Shown: in pieces, positions 8,679-15,736 of the stretch
Layout: each line of letters begins with the position of its first letter
Position numbering within the stretch: the stretch's first letter is position 1
Source: Arthrobacter sp. ISL-72
GTDB lineage: Bacteria; Actinomycetota; Actinomycetes; Actinomycetales; Micrococcaceae
NCBI RefSeq assembly: GCF_018613755.1
Contig: NZ_JAGGPP010000004.1
Coordinates: 310,001-374,000, forward strand
Length of the DNA: 64,000 bases
Direction: 5' to 3'
Notes under the pieces: generated by a model
Database searches by the model: none
Seen by the model: only the letters and a program-made list of their open reading frames with translations
Told to the model about the DNA's origin: nothing
Position numbers and translations under genes: made by a program

Positions 8679-9148
8679 AACGCGCACACATCCTCGTAAC
8701 CGGTCATGGTCCCCTGCGGGTGGTCCGGATCTGCGCCGCGGCGTCGCTGGTGCTCAGCGCGGTGATTCATGTTCAGCTCGCGCCCGGATACCAGCAGGCC
8801 GCACCAGGAGGCATCGGTCAGGGCACCCTGTTCCTGATCCAGGCCGGGGCAGCCATCCTGGCCGCGGTGTTTATTCTGTTGAAAAACACACGGACCGCTT
8901 TCGCTGCCGCCGCATCAGTCGCCCTTTCCTCCCTGGCCGCCGTCATCCTTTACCGGTACGTACAGGTCCCCGCCATGGGGCCGCTGCCTTCGATGTATGA
9001 ACCGGTCTGGTACACCGCCAAGGTCATCACCGCCGTCGCCGAAGCCATCGCCGGTGGGCTGGCAGTGACAGGTTACGGGCTGCTGCTGCGCAAAACCCGC
9101 CGCGGACCGTGGATACAGCCCCGGAGCCAGCACGCGTCAGCCGCCTGA
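8675..9148 (+). CDS. Small four-helix integral membrane protein
   Basis: The 157-residue protein starts with GTG in the GTGA overlap with the cupredoxin gene. Four hydrophobic segments are visible (about 17-34, 50-68, 74-92 and 110-135), with a basic C-terminal tail (LLRKTRRG). I do not recognise a family. Cotranslation with a copper-binding lipoprotein suggests a membrane partner, possibly for copper handling or redox. That role is inference. Confidence 0.7.
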   Translation: MKRAHILVTGHGPLRVVRICAAASLVLSAVIHVQLAPGYQQAAPGGIGQGTLFLIQAGAAILAAVFILLKNTRTAFAAAASVALSSLAAVILYRYVQVPAMGPLPSMYEPVWYTAKVITAVAEAIAGGLAVTGYGLLLRKTRRGPWIQPRSQHASAA

Positions 9149-9346
9149 AACGCCGGGAACGGACCTGAAGCGGCCCGGATCCCTGCCGGTGAAAGCCCTG
9201 CCAGAGTGTGCCTTGGCGTCCCGTTCATGTTTTTGTGTGCCGGGCCACATTCGTACCCATCCTTCGGTGGCACTGTTCCGAAGTATTGGTGACCCCCTTT
9301 TTCGGGGGCGCCAACATCACACGCGCGTGTATGAGGAGATTTTCCA

Positions 9347-10117
9347 ATGAATAAGACACTTCGCTTTATGGCAGTCCCCACTCTCGCTTTGGGCGCTCTT
9401 GCCCTTTCCGGCTCCCCGGCCATGGCCGCGGACCAGTCCTACCAGTCCACGCTGGGCCAGATCAACGGCAGTGCCGGCTCGGGAACCATCACTGTTGATG
9501 TCACGGGAAACCAGGCCCATGTCGTGTTGAACGTCTCGGGCATGCCTGCCACTTTCATGGACGCCCCGTACCCCCACGTCCAGCACATCCACGGCGGAGC
9601 CAAGGGCCTCTGCCCGGACCCTTCAGCCGATAAGGACGGTGACCAGGTCATCTCCACCACCGAAGGCGCCCCGTCCTACGGCGGCATCGTCACCACCCTC
9701 TCGACCAGCGGCGACACCAGCCCCGCAGCAGGCCTGGACCTCAAGGTCGGAGGACAGGGCGCCGCCTACACCGTTGACCGCACCTTCGAACTGAACGCCG
9801 AAACCAAGGCAGCCCTGGAAGCCGGCACCGCTGTCGTGGTCGTCCACGGCCTTGATCCCGCCACCCTCAGCGCGGCAGGCCAGGCCGCCAAATCCGATCT
9901 GGCCCCCACACTTCCGCTGGCCGCCACTTCCCCCGCCCTGTGCGGGACCCTGAAAGCCGGGCAGATGAAGATGCCCGCGGGCGGCGCCGACACCGGCCTC
10001 ACCCAGGAAACCGGCACCGATACCGGAGCACTTGCCCTCGGCGGCGGGCTCGTCCTCGTGGCCCTCGCCGGCGGAGCCTACGCAGTCCGCCGCCGCAACG
10101 CCGGCACCGCAGCCTAA
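9347..10117 (+). CDS. CHRD-domain protein with C-terminal membrane/cell-wall anchor
   Basis: The 256-residue protein has a signal peptide (cleavage near AMAA, ~27) and a CHRD domain with HVQHIHGGAKG, the Asp-rich DPSADKDGDQV and VVVVHGLDP. A Met/Gly linker follows, then QETGTDTG, a hydrophobic helix and a basic end (VRRRNA). The tail has the architecture of a sorting signal, but the motif before the helix is not LPxTG. The class F sortase gene begins 24 bases downstream, so this protein is the obvious candidate substrate. The ribosome site is GAGGAG. Confidence 0.82.
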   Translation: MNKTLRFMAVPTLALGALALSGSPAMAADQSYQSTLGQINGSAGSGTITVDVTGNQAHVVLNVSGMPATFMDAPYPHVQHIHGGAKGLCPDPSADKDGDQVISTTEGAPSYGGIVTTLSTSGDTSPAAGLDLKVGGQGAAYTVDRTFELNAETKAALEAGTAVVVVHGLDPATLSAAGQAAKSDLAPTLPLAATSPALCGTLKAGQMKMPAGGADTGLTQETGTDTGALALGGGLVLVALAGGAYAVRRRNAGTAA

Positions 10118-10141
10118 ACGCGGCCTGACCGGATCACTACT

Positions 10142-10840
10142 GTGAGAACCACGAATCCCGGCCGCCGCGGACGCCTCCTGGCCCCCACGGCGGCCGGGGT
10201 TCTGCTCCTGCTGTCCCTGGGCGGCTGTGCCGCCGGAACCACCGATGCCCGGTCCGCTCCTTCCGCTTCCGTTACGGCCTCGGCCTCTCCGGCCACCCCG
10301 ACTGTTGCGGGCTCCCCAACAGTTGCAGCCTCATCGCCCGCCACCCCCGCAGTACCGCCGGCACAGCAGCGTCCACCGGTGATGGGCGCTTCCACTCCCG
10401 TCACCCTCAGCATCCCCACGATCGGGGTCCGGACGGACCTTCTCCATCTGGGACTGCGACAAAACGGGTCCCTGGAAGTACCGCAGGACACCGGCAGCGG
10501 CGCACCCGCCAGCTGGTACAACGGCTCCCCCACCCCCGGGGAACGCGGACCCTCCGTGATGCTGGGCCATGTGAACGCACTCGGCGGCAACACCGGTGTC
10601 TTCGCGGACCTCCGGACGCTCACCCCCGGCACCGAAATCAACGTCTCCCGAACCGACGGCAGTGTCGCCCTGTTCACCGTGGACCGCGGGGCCACCTACA
10701 GCAAAAACAGCTTCCCTACCCTCGAGGTCTACGGAAACACACCCGGAGCTGAGCTGCGGCTGATCACCTGCGACGGGTATGATCCCGCCACCGGGCTCTT
10801 CGACGACAACTACGTCATCTACGCCAAACTCAAAACCTGA
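10142..10840 (+). CDS. Class F sortase (lipoprotein-like N terminus)
   Basis: The 232-residue protein starts at GTG 10142. It has a hydrophobic N terminus with LGGC (Cys29), suggesting lipidation, a Ser/Ala/Pro tether and a class F sortase domain from ~85. The catalytic His143 (GHVN) and Cys210 (RLITCDG) are present. Where many class F enzymes have Y-R-D-N shortly after the Cys, this one reads F-D-D-N (220-223), so the usual catalytic Arg is not obvious. Sortases cleave sorting signals and attach proteins to the wall. The CHRD protein just upstream is the likely client. Confidence 0.8.
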   Translation: MRTTNPGRRGRLLAPTAAGVLLLLSLGGCAAGTTDARSAPSASVTASASPATPTVAGSPTVAASSPATPAVPPAQQRPPVMGASTPVTLSIPTIGVRTDLLHLGLRQNGSLEVPQDTGSGAPASWYNGSPTPGERGPSVMLGHVNALGGNTGVFADLRTLTPGTEINVSRTDGSVALFTVDRGATYSKNSFPTLEVYGNTPGAELRLITCDGYDPATGLFDDNYVIYAKLKT

Positions 10841-10890
10841 CAACGGACCCCTCCTCCAGGAGCAAGAAACAGGCAAAGGATGGACAAAAA

Positions 10891-11544
10891 ATGAAATCCC
10901 AAGCCCACGCGCTGGCCGCCCTGGCCGTTGCGTCCGTGCTTCTCACCGGCTGCGCCGCCGCAGCAGGAACGGAGGGCGCGGTCTCTGCAACGCAAACGGA
11001 CGCTTCAACGCTGGCCCCACCGGAAACTTCACCGGACACCGGAAACACTGGCGGTCACAGCGGCGGACATCACGGCGGCGTGACACCCTCACCCGGTACC
11101 ACCCCGGAGGGGCCCAGCGATGCTGCCCTGATGGTCTGCGGGGACCAGCCCATGGACAGGCTCACCTCAATCCTTGACCTGAAGGAGGCCCCGCACACCA
11201 TCAACATCTGGGCGGACAGCACCTTCACCTGCATCTACCACCTGCAGGAAGGGGCACTGGAAATATCCGTCCAGGACGCCTCCAACCAGGCGACGGCACT
11301 TACCTACTTCAACGCCATGCAGGCCCTCGCCAAAGAGGCAAAACCCATCGAAGGGCTCGCCAACCTCGGATTCCCCGCATACGAAACCACTGACGGGTCA
11401 GCCGTGTTCCAAAAAGACAACTTCATCCTGCACGTGGACGCCTCCGATCTCCCCGCAACCCTGGGACCGGAGGGCATCACCAGGAACGCCCTGGCCTACC
11501 AGCTCTCCACCACCATCCTCGCCTGCTGGGTCGAGCACCCCTGA
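10891..11544 (+). CDS. His-rich-linker lipoprotein of unknown function
   Basis: The 217-residue protein has a lipobox (VLLTGC, Cys21), a Thr/Ser linker containing HSGGHHGG that could bind metal, and a globular domain of about 140 residues with Cys in ALMVCGD, TFTCIY and ILACWV. I do not recognise a family, though the last domain looks like a DUF3558-style lipoprotein fold. It follows the sortase gene in the same direction by 50 bases and probably belongs to the same extracytoplasmic operon. Confidence 0.72.
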   Translation: MKSQAHALAALAVASVLLTGCAAAAGTEGAVSATQTDASTLAPPETSPDTGNTGGHSGGHHGGVTPSPGTTPEGPSDAALMVCGDQPMDRLTSILDLKEAPHTINIWADSTFTCIYHLQEGALEISVQDASNQATALTYFNAMQALAKEAKPIEGLANLGFPAYETTDGSAVFQKDNFILHVDASDLPATLGPEGITRNALAYQLSTTILACWVEHP

Positions 11545-11607
11545 CAGCCGATCCACCGAGCAACCCTAGACCACGGGCGCTTACCCGAAGCCCACGAAAG
11601 GTTCATC

Positions 11608-12066
11608 ATGAAAATGACCACTAGAACTGTCTGGGCGCTCGGGACGGCTGCGGCCGTCATTGCCCTCTCCGGTTGCGGGAACGGGAACCCGGCTTGACCC
11701 GGAACCGGCTCCTCGGCGTCGCCGGCCCGGACAACAGAACAGTCAGCTTCCGTCCCGCCCGCCGACACGACGAGAACCCAGGCCGCAACACCGCCTGCTG
11801 ATCCACCGTCCGGCGGCGCGGATCCGGCTGAAATCCTGATCAAGGACTTCAAATACCAAGGGTCGGAAATTGTGGGCCCCGGGACGCTGGTCACCGTCAT
11901 CAACGAGGACATCGAAGCCCACACGATCACCGCGGACACCGGAGCTGCGTTCGATGCTGTCATCAAAGTCGGCCCAGGCACCTTCACCGCACCGACCGAA
12001 CCCGAAACCTATTCCTATCACTGTATTTTCCACGGCAATATGCACGGAACCCTCACCGTGAAGTAG
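11608..12066 (+). pseudogene. Second cupredoxin lipoprotein, interrupted by an in-frame TGA
   Basis: From ATG 11608 the frame encodes a lipoprotein signal (VIALSGC) and then meets TGA at 11695-11697, eight codons after the lipobox Cys. The same frame then continues without further stops to TAG 12064-12066. That part encodes a Thr/Ala tether and a full cupredoxin domain with EAHTIT and YHCIFHGNMHG, holding the His, Cys, His and Met copper ligands. Only one substitution separates it from an intact gene. Re-initiation at GTG 11872 would give a signal-less fragment. It may be a recent pseudogene or a sequencing error. Confidence 0.75.
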
Positions 12067-12129
12067 GCATACACAGAGCGTTCCAGACAGGCCGCCACGT
12101 GGCCGATGGAGCAGTGCAGACTTACGGAT

Positions 12130-12400
12130 GCAGCCGGAAGTGACACCGGCCGTGTACAGCCCCGAACCCTGCTAAAGACCGAAACCACAAGCGGGGTGAA
12201 GGTCTTTGTGTGCTGGAGGTGAATCGCCCAAACCGGGCCGCGCCGGCTGAAGGGTAAATCCGATCCTTTGGACGCCTACCAGGCCGCCAAATCCGTCCTC
12301 GACGGACGGACCACGTCGATCCCGAAATCCAAAGACGGCCCGTTGAATGCTTGCGAATCCTGCGTGCCGGGCGCACCTCGGCCCTAAAGGCCCGCACCGC
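12130..12400 (+). pseudogene. IS110-family transposase remnant
   Basis: Fragments typical of IS110 transposases are readable across several frames: VLEVNRPNRAA near 12206, then after a shift KGKSDPLDAYQAAKSVL and PKSKDGP, then RTSALKARTALL in a further frame. There is no intact start or catalytic domain. The fragment ends at about 12400, where it joins an IS3-type fragment in the opposite orientation. Confidence 0.65.
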
Positions 12401-12626
12401 ACTCCTGCTCCAACAAGCGGTTCCGCTTCTTCAGCTCCCGCATCTCGGCCGACTCCGCTGCCGCCGGCCCTGCCCCGGTCTCCTTACGTTCGGCTATCGC
12501 AAGCCAACGCTTCAACGTCGTGACCGAAAGCCCGAAATCCTTCGCAATCTGCGCCAGCGGCGCCTCGCCCTTGCGGGCCACATCAATAACATCCTGGCGG
12601 AACTCCGCCCCATAAGCCGTGGGCAT
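12384..12626 (-). pseudogene. IS3-type OrfA (HTH_Tnp_1) fragment
   Basis: Starting at MPTAYGAEFRQDVIDVARKG, this is the N-terminal half of an IS3-family OrfA protein. It has the helix-turn-helix (QIAKDFGLSVTTLKRWL) and the start of the leucine zipper (MRELKKRNRLLEQE). It then runs into unrelated sequence (CGAGL) and a stop, exactly where the IS110 fragment begins. No OrfB is present. Confidence 0.7.
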
Positions 12627-12761
12627 GGTCAACATCCTTCCACGAGCACCAGCTCGCTAGGTCAAGGAGTCAACAAAACCGGGGGCAGTCCCGTTGCTGA
12701 TCCGGTCGGCGGGTGGGGTGTATATCTGCGGTCATTCGTGGATCCTACCCTGACCGCTGCT

Positions 12762-12976
12762 CTAGGATTTGGCTCGAGGTTGGAGCATCCTGTACCGGCG
12801 GACGTCGGACCAAGGGATCCTCAGTGGCGAGTTCTTCGTCCCGCTGCCTGCCTTGTACGCGTTGGGGAAGTCACCGGAGCGGGCCATGATTCGAATCGTT
12901 TCGTGGTGGTGATCAGGAACTCCGCCACCTGCGCAACGGTGGCGTCTCCCGGGGGCATGTCATCACTGTTAGTCAT
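12762..12976 (-). pseudogene. Frameshifted excisionase/AlpA-like HTH protein
   Basis: From ATG 12976 the frame reads MTNSDDMPPGDATVAQVAEF LITT and then loses sense. Another frame continues HETIRIMARSGDFPNAYKAG, then SPLRIPWSDVRRY to TAG 12762. Together they form a typical small winged-HTH DNA-binding protein (MerR/AlpA/Xis type). A shift near 12905, in a CCACCACC run, separates the halves. It is probably the excisionase or regulator of a lost mobile element. The rest of 12627-13150 holds no other gene that I can see. Confidence 0.55.
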
Positions 12977-13151
12977 GGCCAGAACCTACTGTCCATGGCA
13001 CTCCAAGGCCGTCATTCCCTATGTTCAACGGTGCGTCTGCCCCTATCGCCCCGGCGGTATCCCCAATCTTCCCTAGCCTTCTCTGACACCCGGCTGGTAC
13101 GTTCAACCACAACTGAGGGCGCCCGGCGCTCGGTACGGATAAATGGGGGGA

Positions 13152-13790
13152 CTATCTATGGCTGATCGAGAAATCCGAGACAGTAAGCATGCCTGCCCGC
13201 GGTGTGGCACCACGCTCCGCGAGGTATGGAAGTACGGACGGGATGACGGCTTGGTGCCGTCGTACGAGTGGCAGCGCATCGGCCGGCCGACATGCCCGCA
13301 GGGGCACCGCCTTGAATGGACCGTGGCTGGCACGCCCGTCTAGCGGCAGTTCCATGAGAGAAGCCCCGCGCCACCATGACGGGATGCGGGGCTTTTTCGT
13401 GCGATGTTTACTGGTGGTGCTAACCGGAACTAATCCGCCGGCAGAAACCCCGGAAGCCTCTTCCCCCACCTGACCGCCCCGCAGAGTTTCCGAGCATTCC
13501 TGGTACTCGATGATGTCCCACTCGGACGCGGTCAGCCGCCGGACATTGCCCTTGGGGACCCATGCGTTGTGTCGGTGGCCGTCGCCGTCCAGCCATTCGA
13601 CGTGGATCGTGGCGTGGCTCCAGCGGGACGCCATGGCGTAGACGGCCACGGTGCCGCCGCCCACCAAGGGGACGGCGGCCTCGACCCGCGGCCAGTGCCC
13701 GTACTCCCATGACTGGATCTCCTCGAGGCGGCCGGTCGGCTCCGGCCGAAGGTACTCGTATGTGACGCCATTGAGGGTGAAACTGGTCAT
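13152..13790 (-). CDS. Hypothetical protein, C-terminal half doubtful
   Basis: The first ~100 residues from ATG 13790 look like a real compact domain (MTSFTLNGVTYEYL, EIQSWEYGHWPRVEAAVP, TIHVEWLDGDGHRHNAWV). The frame then continues without a stop through low-complexity sequence, across the opposite-strand terminator and antisense to the zinc-ribbon gene. I suspect the original stop has been lost, or that only the N-terminal half is meaningful. The family is not recognised. Confidence 0.4.
   Translation of the reverse strand: MTSFTLNGVTYEYLRPEPTGRLEEIQSWEYGHWPRVEAAVPLVGGGTVAVYAMASRWSHATIHVEWLDGDGHRHNAWVPKGNVRRLTASEWDIIEYQECSETLRGGQVGEEASGVSAGGLVPVSTTSKHRTKKPRIPSWWRGASLMELPLDGRASHGPFKAVPLRACRPADALPLVRRHQAVIPSVLPYLAERGATPRAGMLTVSDFSISHR
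13158..13343 (+). CDS. Small zinc-ribbon-like protein
   Basis: This 61-residue protein has CPRCG near the N terminus and CPQGH near the C terminus, a Cys2...Cys-His arrangement that suggests a zinc ribbon. ATG 13158 is preceded by GGGGGGA at suitable spacing; an in-frame ATG at 13143 overlaps that site. A strong terminator follows at 13361. I do not recognise a family. Similar tiny Zn-ribbon proteins are common in actinobacterial accessory regions. Confidence 0.6.
   Translation: MADREIRDSKHACPRCGTTLREVWKYGRDDGLVPSYEWQRIGRPTCPQGHRLEWTVAGTPV
13361..13398 (+). terminator. Rho-independent terminator after the zinc-ribbon gene
   Basis: AAGCCCCGC (13361-13369) pairs with GCGGGGCTT (13386-13394), followed by a T run. 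It ends transcription of the small plus-strand gene. Confidence 0.8.
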
Positions 13791-13895
13791 GGGGCCATCG
13801 TATGGCGTGGCCTGAAACGGCGGACAACAACCTGGGCTTCCACGCTGGCCGTGTTGGGCGTGAGTGCTTGAGGAGACCCAGGTGGCCACGCATGA

Positions 13896-13939
13896 AGGCC
13901 CCGCGCCTCCCCATGATGGGAGAGACGCGGGGCTTTCGT
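13896..13939 (+). terminator. Second, similar terminator without an obvious upstream gene
   Basis: GCCCCGCG (13898-13905) pairs with CGCGGGGC (13926-13933), followed by TTTCGTT. Loop and stem resemble the terminator at 13361. No plus-strand gene is recognisable just upstream, so it may be left over from a deleted copy. Confidence 0.6.
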
Positions 13940-14037
13940 TACGGGTGGAACATAACCGGATTTATCCGCCGGGCGTATTGCGTCACACAGTACGGGTCTT
14001 GATCGAATCTTGAGGACCCCCCTAGTACGACTTGCGC

Positions 14038-14166
14038 ATGTCAAAATACCGCCGTTACAAAGATTCACGCCAGGCTGGCACGTCGAAGCCCTACGTGGCG
14101 TACGTTGCCCTGGCGATGTTGTTCGTCGCAACGGCAATCGTGGTGGTCCTTGCGTTAACGAAGTAA
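14038..14166 (+). CDS. Possible 42-residue single-helix membrane protein
   Basis: ATG 14038 opens a 43-codon frame: a basic N terminus (MSKYRRYKDSRQAG), then a strongly hydrophobic stretch (YVALAMLFVATAIVVVLAL), ending TK-stop. Positive-inside topology and codon use are plausible, but the ribosome site is weak and no homologue is known to me. Confidence 0.4.
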   Translation: MSKYRRYKDSRQAGTSKPYVAYVALAMLFVATAIVVVLALTK

Positions 14167-14345
14167 AGCCTCCCGGGCACGCCTTCCCGTGAGTTATCTG
14201 CCCGCTATGCTCGGGCGCAAATGCAAGTGCTCAGGAGTGATTTGATGGATGCGACAGATGGCAAGCACTCGGCTCTGCCAATCAGGTCCGGCCATAGCTT
14301 CCCTCTCGATGAAGCCCATAGGTCAACCGGATCCCGGGTCAAGGA

Positions 14346-14752
14346 ATGATCCGCGAAAGCTTCACGAAGACGGCCGCCGGCGAAAGAGTGCTGCCGTTGC
14401 CGGCGTTCGCCATTGCGATGGTCATGGGGCGCCAGGTGGCCGCTGTGGGGAGCGTCCACGACGTCGTGTTCCCGTCCGCGCTCGGCACCCTGCGCGATCC
14501 GTCAGCGGTACACAAGCAGTGCGCACGGTGCGCGCCTGCCTCAAGCTGGACTGGGTCACCTCCCACACCTTCCGGAAGACTCTGGCGACTCTGCTGGACG
14601 GTCAAGGTCTGTCGGCACGAATTGGTGCGGACCAGCTCGGCCATGCGCAGGTATCAATGACCCAGGACGTCTACATGGGCCGCAAGGTTATCCACACCGA
14701 AGTGGCGGACGTGCTCGATCGGGTCGTGTCGACGACGACGGCGTTCCAGTGA
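14346..14752 (+). pseudogene. Tyrosine recombinase C-terminal remnant, frameshifted
   Basis: One frame carries KTAAGERVLPLPAFA and DVVFPSALGTLRDPSAVHKQ. A second frame, from about 14530, carries LDWVTSHTFRKTLATLLDG, ADQLGHAQVSMTQDVYMGRK. These are the His-x-x-Arg, Leu-Gly-His and Tyr catalytic-domain blocks of a phage-type integrase. The first Arg box and the N-terminal domain are missing and a frameshift separates the halves. Confidence 0.75.
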
Positions 14753-14759
14753 CTGTCCG

Positions 14760-14801
14760 GTTCACTTGAACGCTTTGCAGGGCATTCCAGTTCACTTGAA
14801 C
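14760..14801. repeat. Two copies of GTTCACTTGAAC
   Basis: The 12-mer GTTCACTTGAAC (GTTCA/TGAAC arms) occurs at 14760-14771 and 14790-14801, exactly 30 bp apart. Related motifs occur on the other side of the Fic fragment (15435-15523). It could be a binding site for the Fic-associated winged helix or a remnant of a repeat. Confidence 0.55.
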
Positions 14802-14811
14802 AAGTGGCAGC

Positions 14812-14844
14812 TGGTTCTAGCGAGGGCCCCTCTCGCTAGAACCA
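14812..14844. terminator. Perfect 13-bp-arm hairpin past the Fic gene
   Basis: TGGTTCTAGCGAG (14812-14824) and CTCGCTAGAACCA (14832-14844) are exact inverse copies around a 7-base loop. The hairpin lies eight bases beyond the Fic stop on the minus strand. It is probably a terminator or the end of a small element, although no U-run is present. Confidence 0.5.
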
Positions 14845-14851
14845 GATACTG

Positions 14852-15397
14852 CTAGCGCCTTGTAAGAATGCCGAAGATGTCGGCGGCGATGTACGTCTGC
14901 TGCGCGGCCTCGAACGGGTAGTCCTCAAGAATTCCAAGCTGCTGGAGCTTCGCCACAGCGTTGCTAACTGTTTGGTAACTCTTGTTGAACTTCTTGGCGA
15001 GTCTCGGCCTTGTAATGATGGGGTTGGCAAGAAGAGACCCGGCGATGTCGAGGATGACTCCCGTGGCCGAAGCCTTCCGAAGAGTGTCCATATGCTTTTG
15101 GCTCACGTCGAGAAGGTCATCGACCAAGGCCGCTGTTTCGTGTGCTGATGCAGCAATGCCCTCGGCGAAAAACTCCACCCAACTCGACCAGTCCCCCGTT
15201 TCACTGAGTCTGGCCAACTGGTCTTGGTAGACATCCCTCCGTGCTTCGAACCAGGGGGAGACGCTCAGGAGTGGCTCGCTAATCACACTGTCCCGCATCA
15301 GGCCCAGCACAATCAACAGTCGCCCGAGCCGCCCGTTCCCGTCGTTGAACGGGTGAATTGTCTCGAACTGGTAATGGGCCAGGGCAGCAGCGATCAC
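14852..15397 (-). pseudogene. 5'-truncated Fic-domain protein with C-terminal winged helix
   Basis: The visible 181 residues contain the Fic active-site motif HPFNDGNGRLGR near residue 16, preceded by AALAHYQFETI, and end in a winged-helix region (RPRLAKKFNKSYQTVSNAVA). Full-length proteins of this type are about 350-400 residues. In-frame upstream sequence gives only about eight more Fic-like residues before a TAA near 15422, so the N-terminal half is missing. Fic enzymes transfer AMP from ATP to target proteins. Without its N-terminal domain activity is doubtful, though GTG 15397 could still start translation. Confidence 0.75.
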
Positions 15398-15434
15398 GGG
15401 ATCGCGGCCGCCACTGGGGGCTTCTTAGTGGAGC

Positions 15435-15523
15435 GATTCACGCTGACTTGAAGACTACAACATTGATTCAAGTCAAAGCTGATTTCACTTGAATAGGCGC
15501 CAATCGGTTCAAGTTGACGTGAA
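15435..15523. repeat. Cluster of TTCAAGT...GTGAA-type inverted motifs
   Basis: TTCACGCTGACTTGAA (from 15438), ATTCAAGTCAA (15465), TTCACTTGAA (15484-15493) and TTCAAGTTGACGTGAA (15508-15523) crowd into ~90 bp upstream of the Fic fragment. They resemble the GTTCACTTGAAC copies at 14760. The layout suggests an operator array. The regulator is unknown. Confidence 0.5.
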
Positions 15524-15599
15524 TCAGTTGGGTTTCCGTTGGATCGAGTACTTAAAACAGAAGCAGGCCAGAAGCGAAACGCCTCTGACCTGCGCAAAC

Positions 15600-15645
15600 T
15601 GTAGCGGTGGGGAGGCTCGATCTCCCGACCTCACGATTATGAGTC
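15600..15645. repeat. Left attachment repeat (displaced tRNA-Met 3' fragment)
   Basis: The 46 bases from TGTAGCGGTG through ATTATGAGTC are identical to 21742-21787, inside the intact tRNA-Met gene. They cover the acceptor 3' strand, T arm and anticodon stem-loop. Identity stops immediately after (ATAAT here, GTGCG in the tRNA), marking the recombination core. Confidence 0.92.
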
Positions 15646-15687
15646 ATAATGTTCTCCCCCTAGATCACAAGGATATTTAGACATAAC

Positions 15688-15736
15688 GTAGCCAGTTTGT
15701 AGCCACGACCTTTTTCGTAGCCACTCACGTGGCTAC
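15688..15736. promoter_or_regulatory. Left integrase arm-type sites (GTAGCCA)
   Basis: GTAGCCA occurs at 15688-15694, 15699-15705 and 15717-15723, with an inverted copy (TGGCTAC) at 15730-15736 that overlaps the integrase 3' end. Three direct copies also occur near the other end of the element. This is the pattern of arm sites bound by the N-terminal domain of lambda-type integrases. Confidence 0.6.

Noticed and set aside
11695..11697. TGA as a selenocysteine codon in the second cupredoxin
   Set aside because: It lies in the flexible tether, not at a Cys/active-site position, and no SECIS-like hairpin follows it closely.
12351..13076. 241-codon plus-strand frame covering the IS fragments
   Set aside because: It runs antisense through an IS3 OrfA fragment and an HTH pseudogene and shows no coherent domain apart from a short IS110 piece.
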